DNA of 64,000 nucleotides from Chloroflexota bacterium. Its GTDB lineage: Bacteria > Chloroflexota > Anaerolineae > Caldilineales > Caldilineaceae. Below, piece after piece: positions 1-8,497 of this stretch. The notes beneath the pieces are model-generated. The model was given only the letters and a program-made list of their open reading frames with translations. It made no database searches and was not told the origin of the DNA. The position numbers and the translations under genes are program-made. The DNA lies in contig DMDA01000019.1 of assembly GCA_003451595.1 (NCBI GenBank), positions 35,904-99,903 of the forward strand, written 5' to 3'. Within the stretch, counting starts at the first letter, position 1; each line of letters begins with the position of its first letter.

Positions 1-1599
1 TGGCAACAGTTCAGCGTCATCGGCAAATCGCTGCCACGCATCGACATTCCGGCAAAAGTGACCGGGCAGGCGATCTACGGGATGGATGCGCGGTTGCCAG
101 GGATGAAATACGGCGCGGTCGTGCGTCCGCCCACCATCTCGGCGACGCCGAAAGCGTTTGCTGCGGGTGACGCAGCTCAGGCCGAGGGCGTGGTCAAGGT
201 GGTGATCGACAAGGATTTTGCCGGTGTCGTGGCCGAGAGCCGTACGGCGGCGCAGGCCGGGGTTGCGCGCATCCAGGCGGAATGGGATGCAGGGCATCTC
301 TGGCAGCAAGAAGAGCTGGAAGCGCTCGTGACTGTAGGCGATCGTGATGGGATCGTCATCCAGGATGTCGGCAATGCGCCGCGGCTGCTGAGCGAGGAGA
401 CGACCGTTGTCGCCGAATATCGCACGCCCTTTGCCATCCAAACACCGCTGGAGGCACAGGCCGCACTTGCCGACGTGCAGTCTGGTCAGGTGCGCGTCTG
501 GTGCTCGACGCAGGGACAGGGTTTCGTGCGCAGCCAGGTGGCAAAGGCGCTCGGCGTTGACGAAAAGATTGTCGAGGTGATCCCGACTTATCTCGGCGGC
601 GGCTATGGGCGCAAAGCAGGTTGGGAAGTCGCTATCGAGGCGGCGAAACTATCACAGGCGGCGGGCGCGCCGGTGCACGTTGGCTGGTCGCGCGCCGAGG
701 AGATGCGTTACGGCTACTTCCGCCCATTGACTCATCACAAGCTGTTCGGACGCATCGACAGCGAAGGCAACTTGCTGGCCATCGAGCACCGGCAAGCCAG
801 CGGGGACGTTGCGTTCGATTTCCTGCCGCCTTTCATGTCCGCTGTGATGGGCGCGGATTTTGGGGCCTATCGCGGGGCAACGATCCGTTATGACGCACCC
901 AACAAACGCACCGTCGCCTATCGTCGCGATCTGCCATTGCGCACGGGTTGGTGGCGCGGGCTAGGGCTGTTGCCCAATACCTTTGCTGTGGAGAGCTTCA
1001 TCGACGAGCTGGCCCATGCCGCTGGCATCGATCCGCTGGCGTTCCGGCTGCGTAATCTGCGCGACGAGGGCGACTCCGCCCGGTACAAGCGCGTGTTGCA
1101 GGCTGCGGCTGAGCTTGGCGAGTGGGGCAAACCGGCGCCAGCGGGGCGTGCACGCGGTTTGGCCGGCCAGATTGACGTTGGCACCCCGGTGGCGATCGTG
1201 GCCGAAATCTCGCTGGACGCAGCGACGGGCAAGATTCGCGTGCATAAGATTGCGGCGGCGATGGATTGTGGCTTGACGATCAACCCGGACGGCGCCAAAG
1301 CCCAGGTGGAGGGCAACGTGATGTGGGGCGTTGGCTCTGCCTTGATCGAAGAGATGACGGTGAAGGACGGGCAGATTGTCCCCGCCAACTTTGACAAGTA
1401 TCCGTTGCTAACGATGAAAGAAGCGCCCACGGTGGCGGTGACGCTGCTGGAGGCTGGCGACGGCAAGCCACGCGGCGTCGGCGAGCCGCCGATTGGCCCG
1501 GTGGCGCCCGCCATTGCCAACGCCTTCTTTGCACTGACCGGCAAGCGCCTGCGCCAACTACCAATGAACGAAGCGCGCGTCAAAGCTGCGCTGGCATAG
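1..1599 (+). CDS. Molybdopterin-binding subunit, xanthine dehydrogenase/isoquinoline 1-oxidoreductase family (5' end outside window)
   Basis: The reading frame is open from the first base, so the N-terminus lies upstream; 532 codons are visible. The protein matches the large molybdenum-binding subunit of molybdenum hydroxylases, closest by eye to the IorB type, which oxidises N-heterocycles or aldehydes together with a 2Fe-2S subunit. Visible marks are GQGFVRSQ followed by a glycine-rich GGGYGRK near fragment residue 200, the stretch FIDELAHAAGIDPLAFRLRN near 340, and GVGEPPIGPVAPAIANA near 492-508. The Glu in GVGEPP (about residue 495) sits where the family has its catalytic base. IorB proteins are usually over 700 residues, so roughly the first quarter to third is missing. 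Substrate cannot be told. Confidence 0.85.
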   Translation, partial: WQQFSVIGKSLPRIDIPAKVTGQAIYGMDARLPGMKYGAVVRPPTISATPKAFAAGDAAQAEGVVKVVIDKDFAGVVAESRTAAQAGVARIQAEWDAGHLWQQEELEALVTVGDRDGIVIQDVGNAPRLLSEETTVVAEYRTPFAIQTPLEAQAALADVQSGQVRVWCSTQGQGFVRSQVAKALGVDEKIVEVIPTYLGGGYGRKAGWEVAIEAAKLSQAAGAPVHVGWSRAEEMRYGYFRPLTHHKLFGRIDSEGNLLAIEHRQASGDVAFDFLPPFMSAVMGADFGAYRGATIRYDAPNKRTVAYRRDLPLRTGWWRGLGLLPNTFAVESFIDELAHAAGIDPLAFRLRNLRDEGDSARYKRVLQAAAELGEWGKPAPAGRARGLAGQIDVGTPVAIVAEISLDAATGKIRVHKIAAAMDCGLTINPDGAKAQVEGNVMWGVGSALIEEMTVKDGQIVPANFDKYPLLTMKEAPTVAVTLLEAGDGKPRGVGEPPIGPVAPAIANAFFALTGKRLRQLPMNEARVKAALA

Positions 1600-1742
1600 A
1601 GAAGCAGAGAATGGATGCAGACTGGGCGGATCAGGGCGGATTTTTATCCACGTGAATCCGCCTAATCCGCAGAATGTGTGGTCACTTGCGACTGATCCGT
1701 CCAAATTCGTCTATTTCGCGTCATCCGCGCGCCATTGAGCGC

Positions 1743-2828
1743 CTATCGAGCCGCTGCGAACTCCTCCAACCAGGCGACGGCGCTGGTCATGCTCTGCTCC
1801 CAGGTTGGGTGCAGAGAGTAGCGGAGACGGGCGGCGAGTCCCATGGCAAGCAGCAATTCGCGATCGTGCACGAAGCGTCGCAGCGCTGTCGCCAGCGCCG
1901 CCACATCCCCCGGCGGCGCCAGTACGCCGGTCTGCCCATCATAGACGACTTCATGCGCAGCGCCTGTCGTCAGTGCAATCACCGGCAGACCGAAGCGATG
2001 CGCCTCTAGATAGACAATCCCGAAACCTTCATAGCCAGGGGCGGCAAAGAGATGATGGCGTCGATACAGCTCGCCGAGTGTGGCGTCGTCGACGCGCCCC
2101 AGTAGCCGCACGCGCGGCGCCAGACCGGTGTACGTGATCTGGCGCCGAATCTGTTGCGTATAGTCACGATCGATATCCGAGCTACCCACGACCGACAATT
2201 CCCAGTCGCCGTCCACCTCCGCCAGCGCATTGAGCAGATGATGCAGCCCCTTGCGCGGGATCAGATTGCCAACAAACAGGATGCGCAGCGGCGCCGATAG
2301 CAGCGCCCGCGCCGCAATCCCTTCAGCGCTCAGCTCAGCAGGCGCGGGGAGATGGTCGGCGGCGGGCCAGGCGACGGCAGACGGGCGTGCTGCGTCAAGC
2401 AGCACCTGCACGCTGGTCCGTGTCGTGTGGCTGTTCGCCAGATAGCCATCCAACGTAGCGAGATAGGCGCGCTCGATGCGGCAATAGAGCGGTCGCAGTG
2501 GACGCGGGTGCTCTTCGCTGCTGCGCAGGTGATGGATAATCCCTGCGATCGGCGCCCGATGATGACGACGCAAGGTGCGGTTGAGCCAAAACAAGGAAGG
2601 GTGGTTTAGCTCATCTTGTAGCCAGAGATCGACGGGTGCGCTCAGCAGCTGGCGCCGCCACGCTGCGCGCCAGTTGTCGGCAAGATGCCTGGGGTAGCTG
2701 CGCCATGGGGTGCTGTAGATCGAGACAACGTGCCCTGCCTGCTGGAGGGCGCGCACTAGCATACGATCGTAGAGGTAGCCGCCCGACAGCGTGTCGATGG
2801 CGCCGTAAATCACCAGCCCAATATGCAT
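1743..2828 (-). CDS. Glycosyltransferase family 4 (GT4) protein
   Basis: A 361-residue GT-B glycosyltransferase. The N-terminus MHIGLVIYGAIDTLSGGYLY resembles GT4 acceptor domains. The C-terminal nucleotide-sugar half carries ILFVGNLIPRKGLHHLL and LEAHRFGLPVIALTTGAAHE, the latter with an acidic residue in the position of the GT4 EX7E motif. The ATG at 2828 is chosen over an upstream in-frame TTG at 2837; neither has a strong Shine-Dalgarno. It is the last gene of a leftward block with a RibA-RibD fusion, an MDR dehydrogenase and a PTPS-like protein, so it may glycosylate the product of that block. That role is inference; donor and acceptor are unknown. Confidence 0.85.
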   Translation of the reverse strand: MHIGLVIYGAIDTLSGGYLYDRMLVRALQQAGHVVSIYSTPWRSYPRHLADNWRAAWRRQLLSAPVDLWLQDELNHPSLFWLNRTLRRHHRAPIAGIIHHLRSSEEHPRPLRPLYCRIERAYLATLDGYLANSHTTRTSVQVLLDAARPSAVAWPAADHLPAPAELSAEGIAARALLSAPLRILFVGNLIPRKGLHHLLNALAEVDGDWELSVVGSSDIDRDYTQQIRRQITYTGLAPRVRLLGRVDDATLGELYRRHHLFAAPGYEGFGIVYLEAHRFGLPVIALTTGAAHEVVYDGQTGVLAPPGDVAALATALRRFVHDRELLLAMGLAARLRYSLHPTWEQSMTSAVAWLEEFAAAR

Positions 2829-2857
2829 GTAGTGCAACCGTCAACCGCGTGCCATGC

Positions 2858-3235
2858 TTACCGTTCGTGGCGATAGGCGGCCCACGCAATCTGGTTCTCC
2901 CAGATTTTCACCGTCAGCGCCGAAATGTTGGGCGCAGGAATGCCATCGTTGAGGGTCAGGCAGACGATGCGCGTGAAGTGCTCGATGCTGGGATTGAGGC
3001 CAGCAAATTCGGGCAGATCGTTGAGCGTCTTATCCTTGTAGCGCGCCACGATCGCTTCCAGTTGTTGCTCGACGTTGACAATATCGACCAAGTAGCCATG
3101 CTGATCAAGGGTGGCTCCTTCCAGGATCAGCTCCAGGCGATAGTGATGGGAATGCCAGAAATTCTCAGCGCCCCAGTCGCCGCCGATAAGAAAGTGTTGA
3201 GCGACGAAATCACGTTGAACGGCCAGTGTGTACAT
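2858..3235 (-). CDS. PTPS/QueD-fold protein with altered catalytic residues
   Basis: A 125-residue protein with the T-fold layout of 6-pyruvoyl-tetrahydropterin synthase / 6-carboxytetrahydropterin synthase. Zinc-binding histidines are visible as H14 and the pair H28-S-H30, and the conserved substrate region reads LNDLPEFAGLNPSIEH. The usual catalytic Cys in C-x3-H-x-H is Glu24 here, and the usual His before LND appears to be Asp or Lys. A normal QueD activity is therefore doubtful. Cys-to-Glu replacement is known in PTPS-III enzymes that cleave the dihydroneopterin side chain, but the missing His argues for a separate subfamily. AAGGAGC lies 7 nt before the ATG. Its start overlaps the end of the upstream dehydrogenase gene by 26 bp, so translation is probably coupled. 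Confidence 0.8.
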   Translation of the reverse strand: MYTLAVQRDFVAQHFLIGGDWGAENFWHSHHYRLELILEGATLDQHGYLVDIVNVEQQLEAIVARYKDKTLNDLPEFAGLNPSIEHFTRIVCLTLNDGIPAPNISALTVKIWENQIAWAAYRHER

Positions 3236-4244
3236 AATGGTTGCTCCTTGATGGATTTGGATATTCGAGCAAGACCTGTAAGGCCTGCTGTGGCGTCTGG
3301 TCGAGCAGGCGGTACGCCTCCGGCGCCTGCGTCACCGGCAGCCGATGGGTAATGAGCGCGTCCACAGCGACCTGACGGAGCATCGCCCACGCAACGTCGA
3401 GGCGGCGCGCCTTGTCCCAGCGCCCAAGCCAACGGGGGTCAAGCGTGCTGACTTGACTGGCAAGCAGGCGAATGCGGCTGCGGTGAAAGGCGCCACCCAG
3501 GTCGATGGGCGCCTGTTTGCTGCCGTACCAGGAACCGATGACGATACGCCCCGCATAGCCGGTGAGGGCGAGCGCAGTGTTGAGCGCAGTCGGCGCGCCG
3601 CTCACCTCGTAGGTGAGATCGAATGTGGCGGATTCTGTGAGTTCGGCGGGCGCAGCAGCGGCGTGGGCGCCCAATGCTACGGCCAGCGCACGTCGTTGCG
3701 GTAGCGGATCGACAGCCAGCAAATGCGCCAGCGGGAAGCGCGCCAGCAGCGCAACCGTCAGCAGCCCGACGACGCCCAGCCCGATCACTGCCACGCGCTC
3801 GCCGAGCACAGGCTGCCCGTCCATGACTAAGTTGACGGCGGTCTCCATGTTGGGTAAGAGTGCGGCCTGCGTCAGCGTCAGGTCATCCGGCAGGGGGATG
3901 AGTTGTGCGGCGGGCGCGGCAAAATGGCTGGAGTGAGGCTGGAAGGCGAAGACGCGGCGCCCAATCCAACCGGCGTCTGCGTCTGCGCCGGCGGCGGCAA
4001 CGTGACCGACGCAGGCGTAACCATAGCGCAGTGGGAAGCGCACGGCGCCGTCCAGGGCAGCGATGGTGCTGTCAATGCTCATGGTGGCGGGAACCTGACC
4101 GCGCAGAAACAGTAGCTCCGTGCCAGCGCTGATGGCGGAGAAGTGCGTCGCGACCAGCAACTCGCCCATAGCTGGGGTGGGCAGCGGTTCCTCGACAACT
4201 TCGACCTGGCCTGGTGTGGTGAAGACAACGCTCAGGCGCGCCAT
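3210..4244 (-). CDS. Zinc-type MDR (medium-chain) alcohol dehydrogenase-like protein
   Basis: A 344-residue medium-chain dehydrogenase/reductase. The N-terminal GroES-like domain has FSAISAGTELLFLRG and FPLRYGYACVGHV; the Rossmann domain has VAVIGLGVVGLLTVALLARF near residues 155-175. The canonical catalytic-zinc Cys of classical alcohol dehydrogenases is not evident, as in the sorbitol/threonine dehydrogenase-like offshoots that have ISAGTE in this place. The start at 4244 has GGAG 5 nt upstream and overlaps the RibA-RibD fusion gene by 13 bp; an upstream in-frame start at 4277 is less likely. Tight overlaps on both sides show it belongs to the same operon as the pterin/flavin-type genes. 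Substrate unknown. Confidence 0.82.
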   Translation of the reverse strand: MARLSVVFTTPGQVEVVEEPLPTPAMGELLVATHFSAISAGTELLFLRGQVPATMSIDSTIAALDGAVRFPLRYGYACVGHVAAAGADADAGWIGRRVFAFQPHSSHFAAPAAQLIPLPDDLTLTQAALLPNMETAVNLVMDGQPVLGERVAVIGLGVVGLLTVALLARFPLAHLLAVDPLPQRRALAVALGAHAAAAPAELTESATFDLTYEVSGAPTALNTALALTGYAGRIVIGSWYGSKQAPIDLGGAFHRSRIRLLASQVSTLDPRWLGRWDKARRLDVAWAMLRQVAVDALITHRLPVTQAPEAYRLLDQTPQQALQVLLEYPNPSRSNHYVHTGRST

Positions 4245-5626
4245 GTTGACTCCGCCTGCCATTGCGGCTCGCCCCACACGATCAAGTCGTCGCCGGCCTG
4301 GGTGTACGCGACCTGCGTCAGTTGCGGCGCAGCCCCATTGAGACTGTGCCCGTTGAGACTGTGTTGGAAGGCGTGGACGCCGCCGACAAGACGCGGCGCC
4401 AACGTCACTACGGCATAGTTCATCAGGCGCGCGGCCACGAAACTGCTCAATACGGTGACGCCGCCCTCGACCATCAGGCTACGGACGCCGCGTCGGGCGA
4501 GCAGTGGCAACGCCGCTGCCAGGTCAACGCAGCCGCTTGCATCGCTGGGAAGCACGCTGATCTCGGCTCCGCGCGCGGCCAGCCTGGCCCGGTCGCTCTC
4601 GCCACTGCGCTCTGTGGTGAGAAGCCACACGCTGCGCGGATGGTCGAACAGGCGCGCCGTAGCTGGCGTGCGCAATGTGCTATCGAGCACGACAGGCTGC
4701 GGATCGGCGCCGGCCACCAGGCGCACGGTCAGGCGTGGGTCGTCGGCCAGCACCGTGCCGACGCCCACCAGGATCGCGTCATGGGCGGCGCGCAGTGCGT
4801 GCGTCAACGTCAGGGATGCAGCGCCGCTCAACGCCAGCGGTTTGCCCGGCGTGGCGGCCAGGCTGCCGTCGAGGCTTTGTGCGTAAGCCAGCGTGACGAA
4901 GGGCGTGCGCGTCTGGTCAAAATACCGCCATGCCCGTTCCTGTAGAAGGCGGACGCGCGCGGCCAGGTCAGGCGTCAAGGTGGCGCCGGTCAGCGTCGCC
5001 GGCGCAGCGGGCAGGTGCAGTAAGTGGCGCATTCGCGTTGCTTTGGTTTGCAGATAGGCGGCATTGTCACTGTGTACGCTGGGTTGCAGTGGCACGCGTT
5101 CGATAATGTTGATGCCGTAGCGTCGCAGTTCCTCGATCTTGGCCGGGTTGTTCGTGAGCAGGCGCACACCCTGCACCCCCAGGTCGCGGAAGATGTCGGC
5201 GGCGGCCCAATACTCACGTTCGTCAGCCTGATGGCCGAGCATCAGGTTGGCGTCGACGGTGTCGTACCCTTGATCCTGGAGATTGTAGGCGCGCAGCTTT
5301 TGCGCCAGCCCGATGCCGCGTCCTTCCTGACGCAGATAGACGATTACGCCGCTGCCAGCCTCGGCAATCCGCTGCATGGCCATGTGTAGCTGTTCGCCAC
5401 AGTCGCAGCGCAGTGAGCCGAAGGTGTCGCCCGTCATACATTCCGAGTGGACGCGCGCGAGTGCGCCAGCGCCGCCAGTCACATCGCCCATGACCAGGGC
5501 GAGATGCTCTTTCCCGTCGCGGGTGCTCTGATAGTGGAAGAGCTGGAAGGCGCCATAGGGTGTGGGGATGCGTGCGCTGGCCGTGCGCGTCAGCGATGGG
5601 GCGGGGCTGGATAGCGAAATACTCAC
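4232..5626 (-). CDS. ribA: GTP cyclohydrolase II fused to RibD-type reductase domain
   Basis: A 464-residue fusion. Residues ~15-205 are GTP cyclohydrolase II: zinc ligands C63, C74 and C76 in HSECMTGDTFGSLRCDCG, then LRQEGRGIGLAQK, ANLMLGHQADERE and LLTNNPAKIEELRRYGI. GCH II opens GTP to 2,5-diamino-6-ribosylamino-pyrimidinone phosphate. Residues ~230-455 are the RibD C-terminal reductase domain (VTLAYAQSLDGSLA, VGVGTVLADDPRLT, LMVEGGVTVLSSF). The CDA-type deaminase domain of standard RibD is absent. GTG at 5626 is chosen because CTAGGAG lies 8 nt upstream; the longer frame has no ribosome site. It heads the block with MDR, PTPS-like and GT4 genes. It may serve riboflavin synthesis, but no other rib gene is present, so a dedicated side pathway is plausible. 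Confidence 0.9.
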   Translation of the reverse strand: MSISLSSPAPSLTRTASARIPTPYGAFQLFHYQSTRDGKEHLALVMGDVTGGAGALARVHSECMTGDTFGSLRCDCGEQLHMAMQRIAEAGSGVIVYLRQEGRGIGLAQKLRAYNLQDQGYDTVDANLMLGHQADEREYWAAADIFRDLGVQGVRLLTNNPAKIEELRRYGINIIERVPLQPSVHSDNAAYLQTKATRMRHLLHLPAAPATLTGATLTPDLAARVRLLQERAWRYFDQTRTPFVTLAYAQSLDGSLAATPGKPLALSGAASLTLTHALRAAHDAILVGVGTVLADDPRLTVRLVAGADPQPVVLDSTLRTPATARLFDHPRSVWLLTTERSGESDRARLAARGAEISVLPSDASGCVDLAAALPLLARRGVRSLMVEGGVTVLSSFVAARLMNYAVVTLAPRLVGGVHAFQHSLNGHSLNGAAPQLTQVAYTQAGDDLIVWGEPQWQAESTWRA

Positions 5627-5743
5627 GAACGGTGCTCCTAGATCATCGTGTTCGGTGTTTGCCTGGCCGCAGCATGTTGCCAGGCGCAGCAAGGCGCTGC
5701 ATATGTTTATACGCCGAAAGCACGGTGATCGGTTTGCAATGCG

Positions 5744-6106
5744 TCACGTCTGCCCGGCGTGTCCCAGTCTAGCGCGCACAGCCTCAACCGGGAAGCGGGT
5801 TTGATTACGATCCAACTTGCGAAAAATGGCTTCGCTTACATCGATGCCCGTGCTGTTAGCAAAACTGAGGGCATAGATGAGCACATCAGCCAGTTCGTCA
5901 GCGATTTCGGCGCGTGCGGCGCCATCTTCAGCCAGCGTTTTGCTCGCTTCAACGTCGAGCCATTGGAAGTGCTCCATCAGCTCGGCGCTTTCAATGGCAA
6001 TGCTCATCGCCAGGTTTTTGGGGGTGTGGTAACGATACCAATCGCGCGCGTCGACAAAATCGTGCACGGCGCGGCGCAGTTCGCTGACAGTGGTGGTGGC
6101 GTCCAT
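5744..6106 (-). CDS. MazG-like nucleotide pyrophosphohydrolase (RS21-C6/dCTPase type)
   Basis: A 120-residue all-alpha NTP pyrophosphohydrolase of the MazG superfamily. The metal-binding residues are visible as IAIESAELMEHFQW (EExxE-like) near 33-46 and EIADELADVLIYA (ExxD) near 67-79. Such enzymes hydrolyse (d)NTPs to the monophosphate and pyrophosphate and clean the nucleotide pool. GAGG precedes the ATG at 6106. It is transcribed in the same direction as, and 117 bp upstream of, the GTP cyclohydrolase fusion, and is divergent from the Gfo/Idh gene at 6241. It could act on a nucleotide intermediate of the downstream block, but housecleaning is the simpler reading. Confidence 0.85.
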   Translation of the reverse strand: MDATTTVSELRRAVHDFVDARDWYRYHTPKNLAMSIAIESAELMEHFQWLDVEASKTLAEDGAARAEIADELADVLIYALSFANSTGIDVSEAIFRKLDRNQTRFPVEAVRARLGHAGQT

Positions 6107-6240
6107 ACAACCTCGATTTCTGATTCAGGAAGCAGGCGGAGCAACATGCTCCGCAAGAAGTTGGCGGCATTGCGAAAGGTGATGCATACTCAAGAAGTTT
6201 GTATCCAGTTTTCGTCAAAGTGCAAAATCTTGGAGATGAT

Positions 6241-7323
6241 ATGAGCAAACCACTGAAGGTAGCCGTGATCGGCGCTGGCGGCATCTCGCGTACGCACATC
6301 CCTGGGTGGCAGGCTTCGCCCTATACAGAGGTCGTCGCCGCCGTCGATGTCAACGAAGCGATGTTGCAGGATTTTGGCGCCAAGTTTGGCGTCGAACGGC
6401 TGTACACCGATGCCGACGCCGTGTTGAGCGACCCCACCATCGATATTGTCGATATTTGCACCCCCAATCGGCTGCACACGCCGCAAGTGCTGGCCGCGCT
6501 GGCAGCGGGCAAGCACGTCATCTGCGAGAAGCCGCTGGCGCCAACGCCAGCGGAGATCCAGCAAATGATCGCCGCGCGCGACCGCGCCGGCAAATTGTTG
6601 ATGACGGCGCAGCATTTCCGCTTCAAGGCCAATGCGCAGGCGATGAAGCGAGAGATCGAGAGCGGCGCCCTGGGCGACATCTACCACGCGCGCGCCTGGA
6701 TGCTGCGCCGCAATGGGCTGATCCCAACGCCAACCTTCATTCGTCAGGAGTTGAGCGGCGGTGGCCCCTGCATTGACATTGGCGTGCACATCCTCGACCT
6801 GACGCTATGGTTGATGGGCAACCCGCAGCCGGTCGCCGTCACCGGCGTGGCGCGCGCCGAGCTGGCGCATCAGCCGCACGCCTGGGCCGTCTGGCGCGAT
6901 GCACCGATCCCGCAGGATTTCGATGTGGAAGATTTCGCCGCCGCCTTCGTTCGCTTTGCCAATGGCGCCACGTTGATGCTGGAGGTGAGCTGGCTGCTGC
7001 ACCACGACACCGAAGGTGAGGATATGCAGATGTGGCTCTATGGCACGGATGGTGGCTCGCACTGGCCGAAGTGCGAGATTTATTCCTCGAATAACGCTGC
7101 GCGCCAGCTCTACAACCGCCAGCTCAAGCTGACGAAAGATGCGCTGGAGCCACACGCTGCGGAGTGCGTCGCCTTTGCGCAGGCAGTCTACGAAGGGCTG
7201 CCCTCGCCGGTGCCGCCGGAACAATCGTTGCAGGTGCTCACGATTCTCGACGGCATCTATCGCAGCCAGCGCGAGGGGCGCGAAATCTGGTTGAACACAC
7301 AGGAGGCAAGCCATGCCGGTTGA
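6241..7323 (+). CDS. Gfo/Idh/MocA family oxidoreductase
   Basis: A 360-residue NAD(P)-dependent sugar or inositol oxidoreductase. The Rossmann motif VAVIGAGGISRTHIPGW is at the N-terminus, the conserved EKPLAPTPAEI near residue 98, and the substrate-domain ISTG-type element CIDIGVHILDLTLWLMG near 178. The ATG at 6241 follows GGAGATG and fits the family N-terminus; an upstream in-frame ATG at 6199 would add an unsupported extension. The 3' end overlaps the next Gfo/Idh gene by 11 bp, so the two form an operon, divergent from the MazG gene. Substrate is not predictable, but paired Gfo/Idh genes commonly handle a keto-sugar and its epimer or an inositol. Confidence 0.88.
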   Translation: MSKPLKVAVIGAGGISRTHIPGWQASPYTEVVAAVDVNEAMLQDFGAKFGVERLYTDADAVLSDPTIDIVDICTPNRLHTPQVLAALAAGKHVICEKPLAPTPAEIQQMIAARDRAGKLLMTAQHFRFKANAQAMKREIESGALGDIYHARAWMLRRNGLIPTPTFIRQELSGGGPCIDIGVHILDLTLWLMGNPQPVAVTGVARAELAHQPHAWAVWRDAPIPQDFDVEDFAAAFVRFANGATLMLEVSWLLHHDTEGEDMQMWLYGTDGGSHWPKCEIYSSNNAARQLYNRQLKLTKDALEPHAAECVAFAQAVYEGLPSPVPPEQSLQVLTILDGIYRSQREGREIWLNTQEASHAG

Positions 7324-8317
7324 ACTGGCGCTGGTGGGCGCCGCTCATATCCACACACCGAACTTTATCAAGCGCATCCAGGCGCGCAGCGACGTGCGCG
7401 TCAAGTATGTCTGGGATCACGACGCCGCCCGCGCTGAACTGCGCGCTGCCGAACTTGGTGCAACAACCGTCGCCGATCCCGCTGCAATCTGGGAAGACGC
7501 CGCCATTACCGGCGTCATCGTCTGTTCCGAGACCGACCGCCATGAGCCGCTGGTGACGGCAGCTGCGGCGGCGGGTAAACATCTCTTTGTGGAGAAGCCG
7601 CTGGGGTTGGGGCGCGCCGACGCCGCACGCATGGCCGCAGCCATCGAGTCCGCCGGGGTGATCTTCCAGACCGGCTACTTTATGCGCGGACAGCCGGTGC
7701 ATCAATTCCTGCGCCAGCAGATTCAGGCTGGGCGCTTTGGCAAGATCACGCGTGTGCGTCACTCCAATTGTCACAGCGGGTCGTTGGGGCGCTGGTTCGA
7801 CGCTGGCTGGCTATGGATGACCGACCTGAAGCAGGCGGGCGTCGGCGCTTATGGCGACCTGGGCACACACTCGCTCGATATCCTGATGTGGCTGTTGGGC
7901 GACGTGGCGCGCGTCACGGCGACGATGGACACCGCCGTCGCCAACTATGGCGAAACCGACGAATTTGGCGAGGGGCTGCTGGTCTTTGCCAACGGCGTTG
8001 TGGGGACGCTGGCTGCCGGTTGGGTGGATGTGCAGAATCCGGTGACGATGCTGGTGAGCGGTACGGAGGGGCACGCCTACGTCTGCGAGGGACAGCTTTA
8101 TTTTAAGAGCAGCCACGTTGAGGGCGCCGACGGCAAGACGCCGTGGCTTGATCTGCCCGCAGCCTGGCCGCATGCCTTCGAACTCTTCCTCGACGCCGTC
8201 AACGGTGGCCCAACCGAGCATCTGGTCACGCCACGCGAAGCAGCTGCGCGCAGCACGGTGATGGAGGCCATGTACGCCGCAGCACAACAACAGCGCTGGG
8301 TGACGATTGCGGCATGA
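7313..8317 (+). CDS. Gfo/Idh/MocA family oxidoreductase (second of a pair)
   Basis: A 334-residue oxidoreductase related to its upstream neighbour but clearly distinct. Its N-terminus VELALVGAAHIHTPNFIKRI has a less regular glycine pattern than GxGxxG and carries a His pair. EKPLGLGRADAARMAAAIES is the conserved family lysine-proline segment near residue 99, and GDLGTHSLDILMWLLG near 181 is the C-terminal-domain signature. GGAG lies 7 nt before the ATG, inside the end of the preceding gene. Overlap with that gene implies coupled translation and a shared pathway. The gene is followed by a hairpin at 8351-8382 and by convergent aceK. Confidence 0.87.
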   Translation: MPVELALVGAAHIHTPNFIKRIQARSDVRVKYVWDHDAARAELRAAELGATTVADPAAIWEDAAITGVIVCSETDRHEPLVTAAAAAGKHLFVEKPLGLGRADAARMAAAIESAGVIFQTGYFMRGQPVHQFLRQQIQAGRFGKITRVRHSNCHSGSLGRWFDAGWLWMTDLKQAGVGAYGDLGTHSLDILMWLLGDVARVTATMDTAVANYGETDEFGEGLLVFANGVVGTLAAGWVDVQNPVTMLVSGTEGHAYVCEGQLYFKSSHVEGADGKTPWLDLPAAWPHAFELFLDAVNGGPTEHLVTPREAAARSTVMEAMYAAAQQQRWVTIAA

Positions 8318-8350
8318 ACAGGCATGACTGACTTCTAGGTTAGCTGTTCA

Positions 8351-8382
8351 TCTTCCTGAAAGCTCCAAAGCTTCCAGGAAGA
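8351..8382. repeat. CTTCC-type hairpin element (possible terminator)
   Basis: Arms tcttcctgaaagct and agcttccaggaaga pair with one mismatch around the loop ccaa. No T-tract follows on either strand. It lies just after the second Gfo/Idh gene. The same arm sequence recurs, with small changes, at 10280-10325, 42435-42465 and 50615-50645. Confidence 0.6.
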
Positions 8383-8411
8383 TTGTGCACAAAAGGTTAG
8401 CTAGAGTTAGT

Positions 8412-8497
8412 AGGAGATTGAGGGAATGGGAGATTGGGAGGCTCGCACTGAGCCTGCATCCTCCCATCTCTTAATCTCCTAAGCCCTCAATTCCCTC
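8412..8497. repeat. GATTGGGAG-type inverted repeat between convergent genes
   Basis: The left side holds aggagattgag and agattgggagg; the right side holds cctcccatct and cttaatctcct, their approximate complements. The right arm runs into the last codons of aceK, which stops at 8471. It probably folds as a bidirectional terminator between convergent genes, and it is one of three GATTGGAG-like elements in the window (also 35083 and 54190). Confidence 0.5.

Noticed and set aside
2858..3235. Call as queD of queuosine synthesis
   Set aside because: The catalytic Cys and His are missing and no queC, queE or queF is near.
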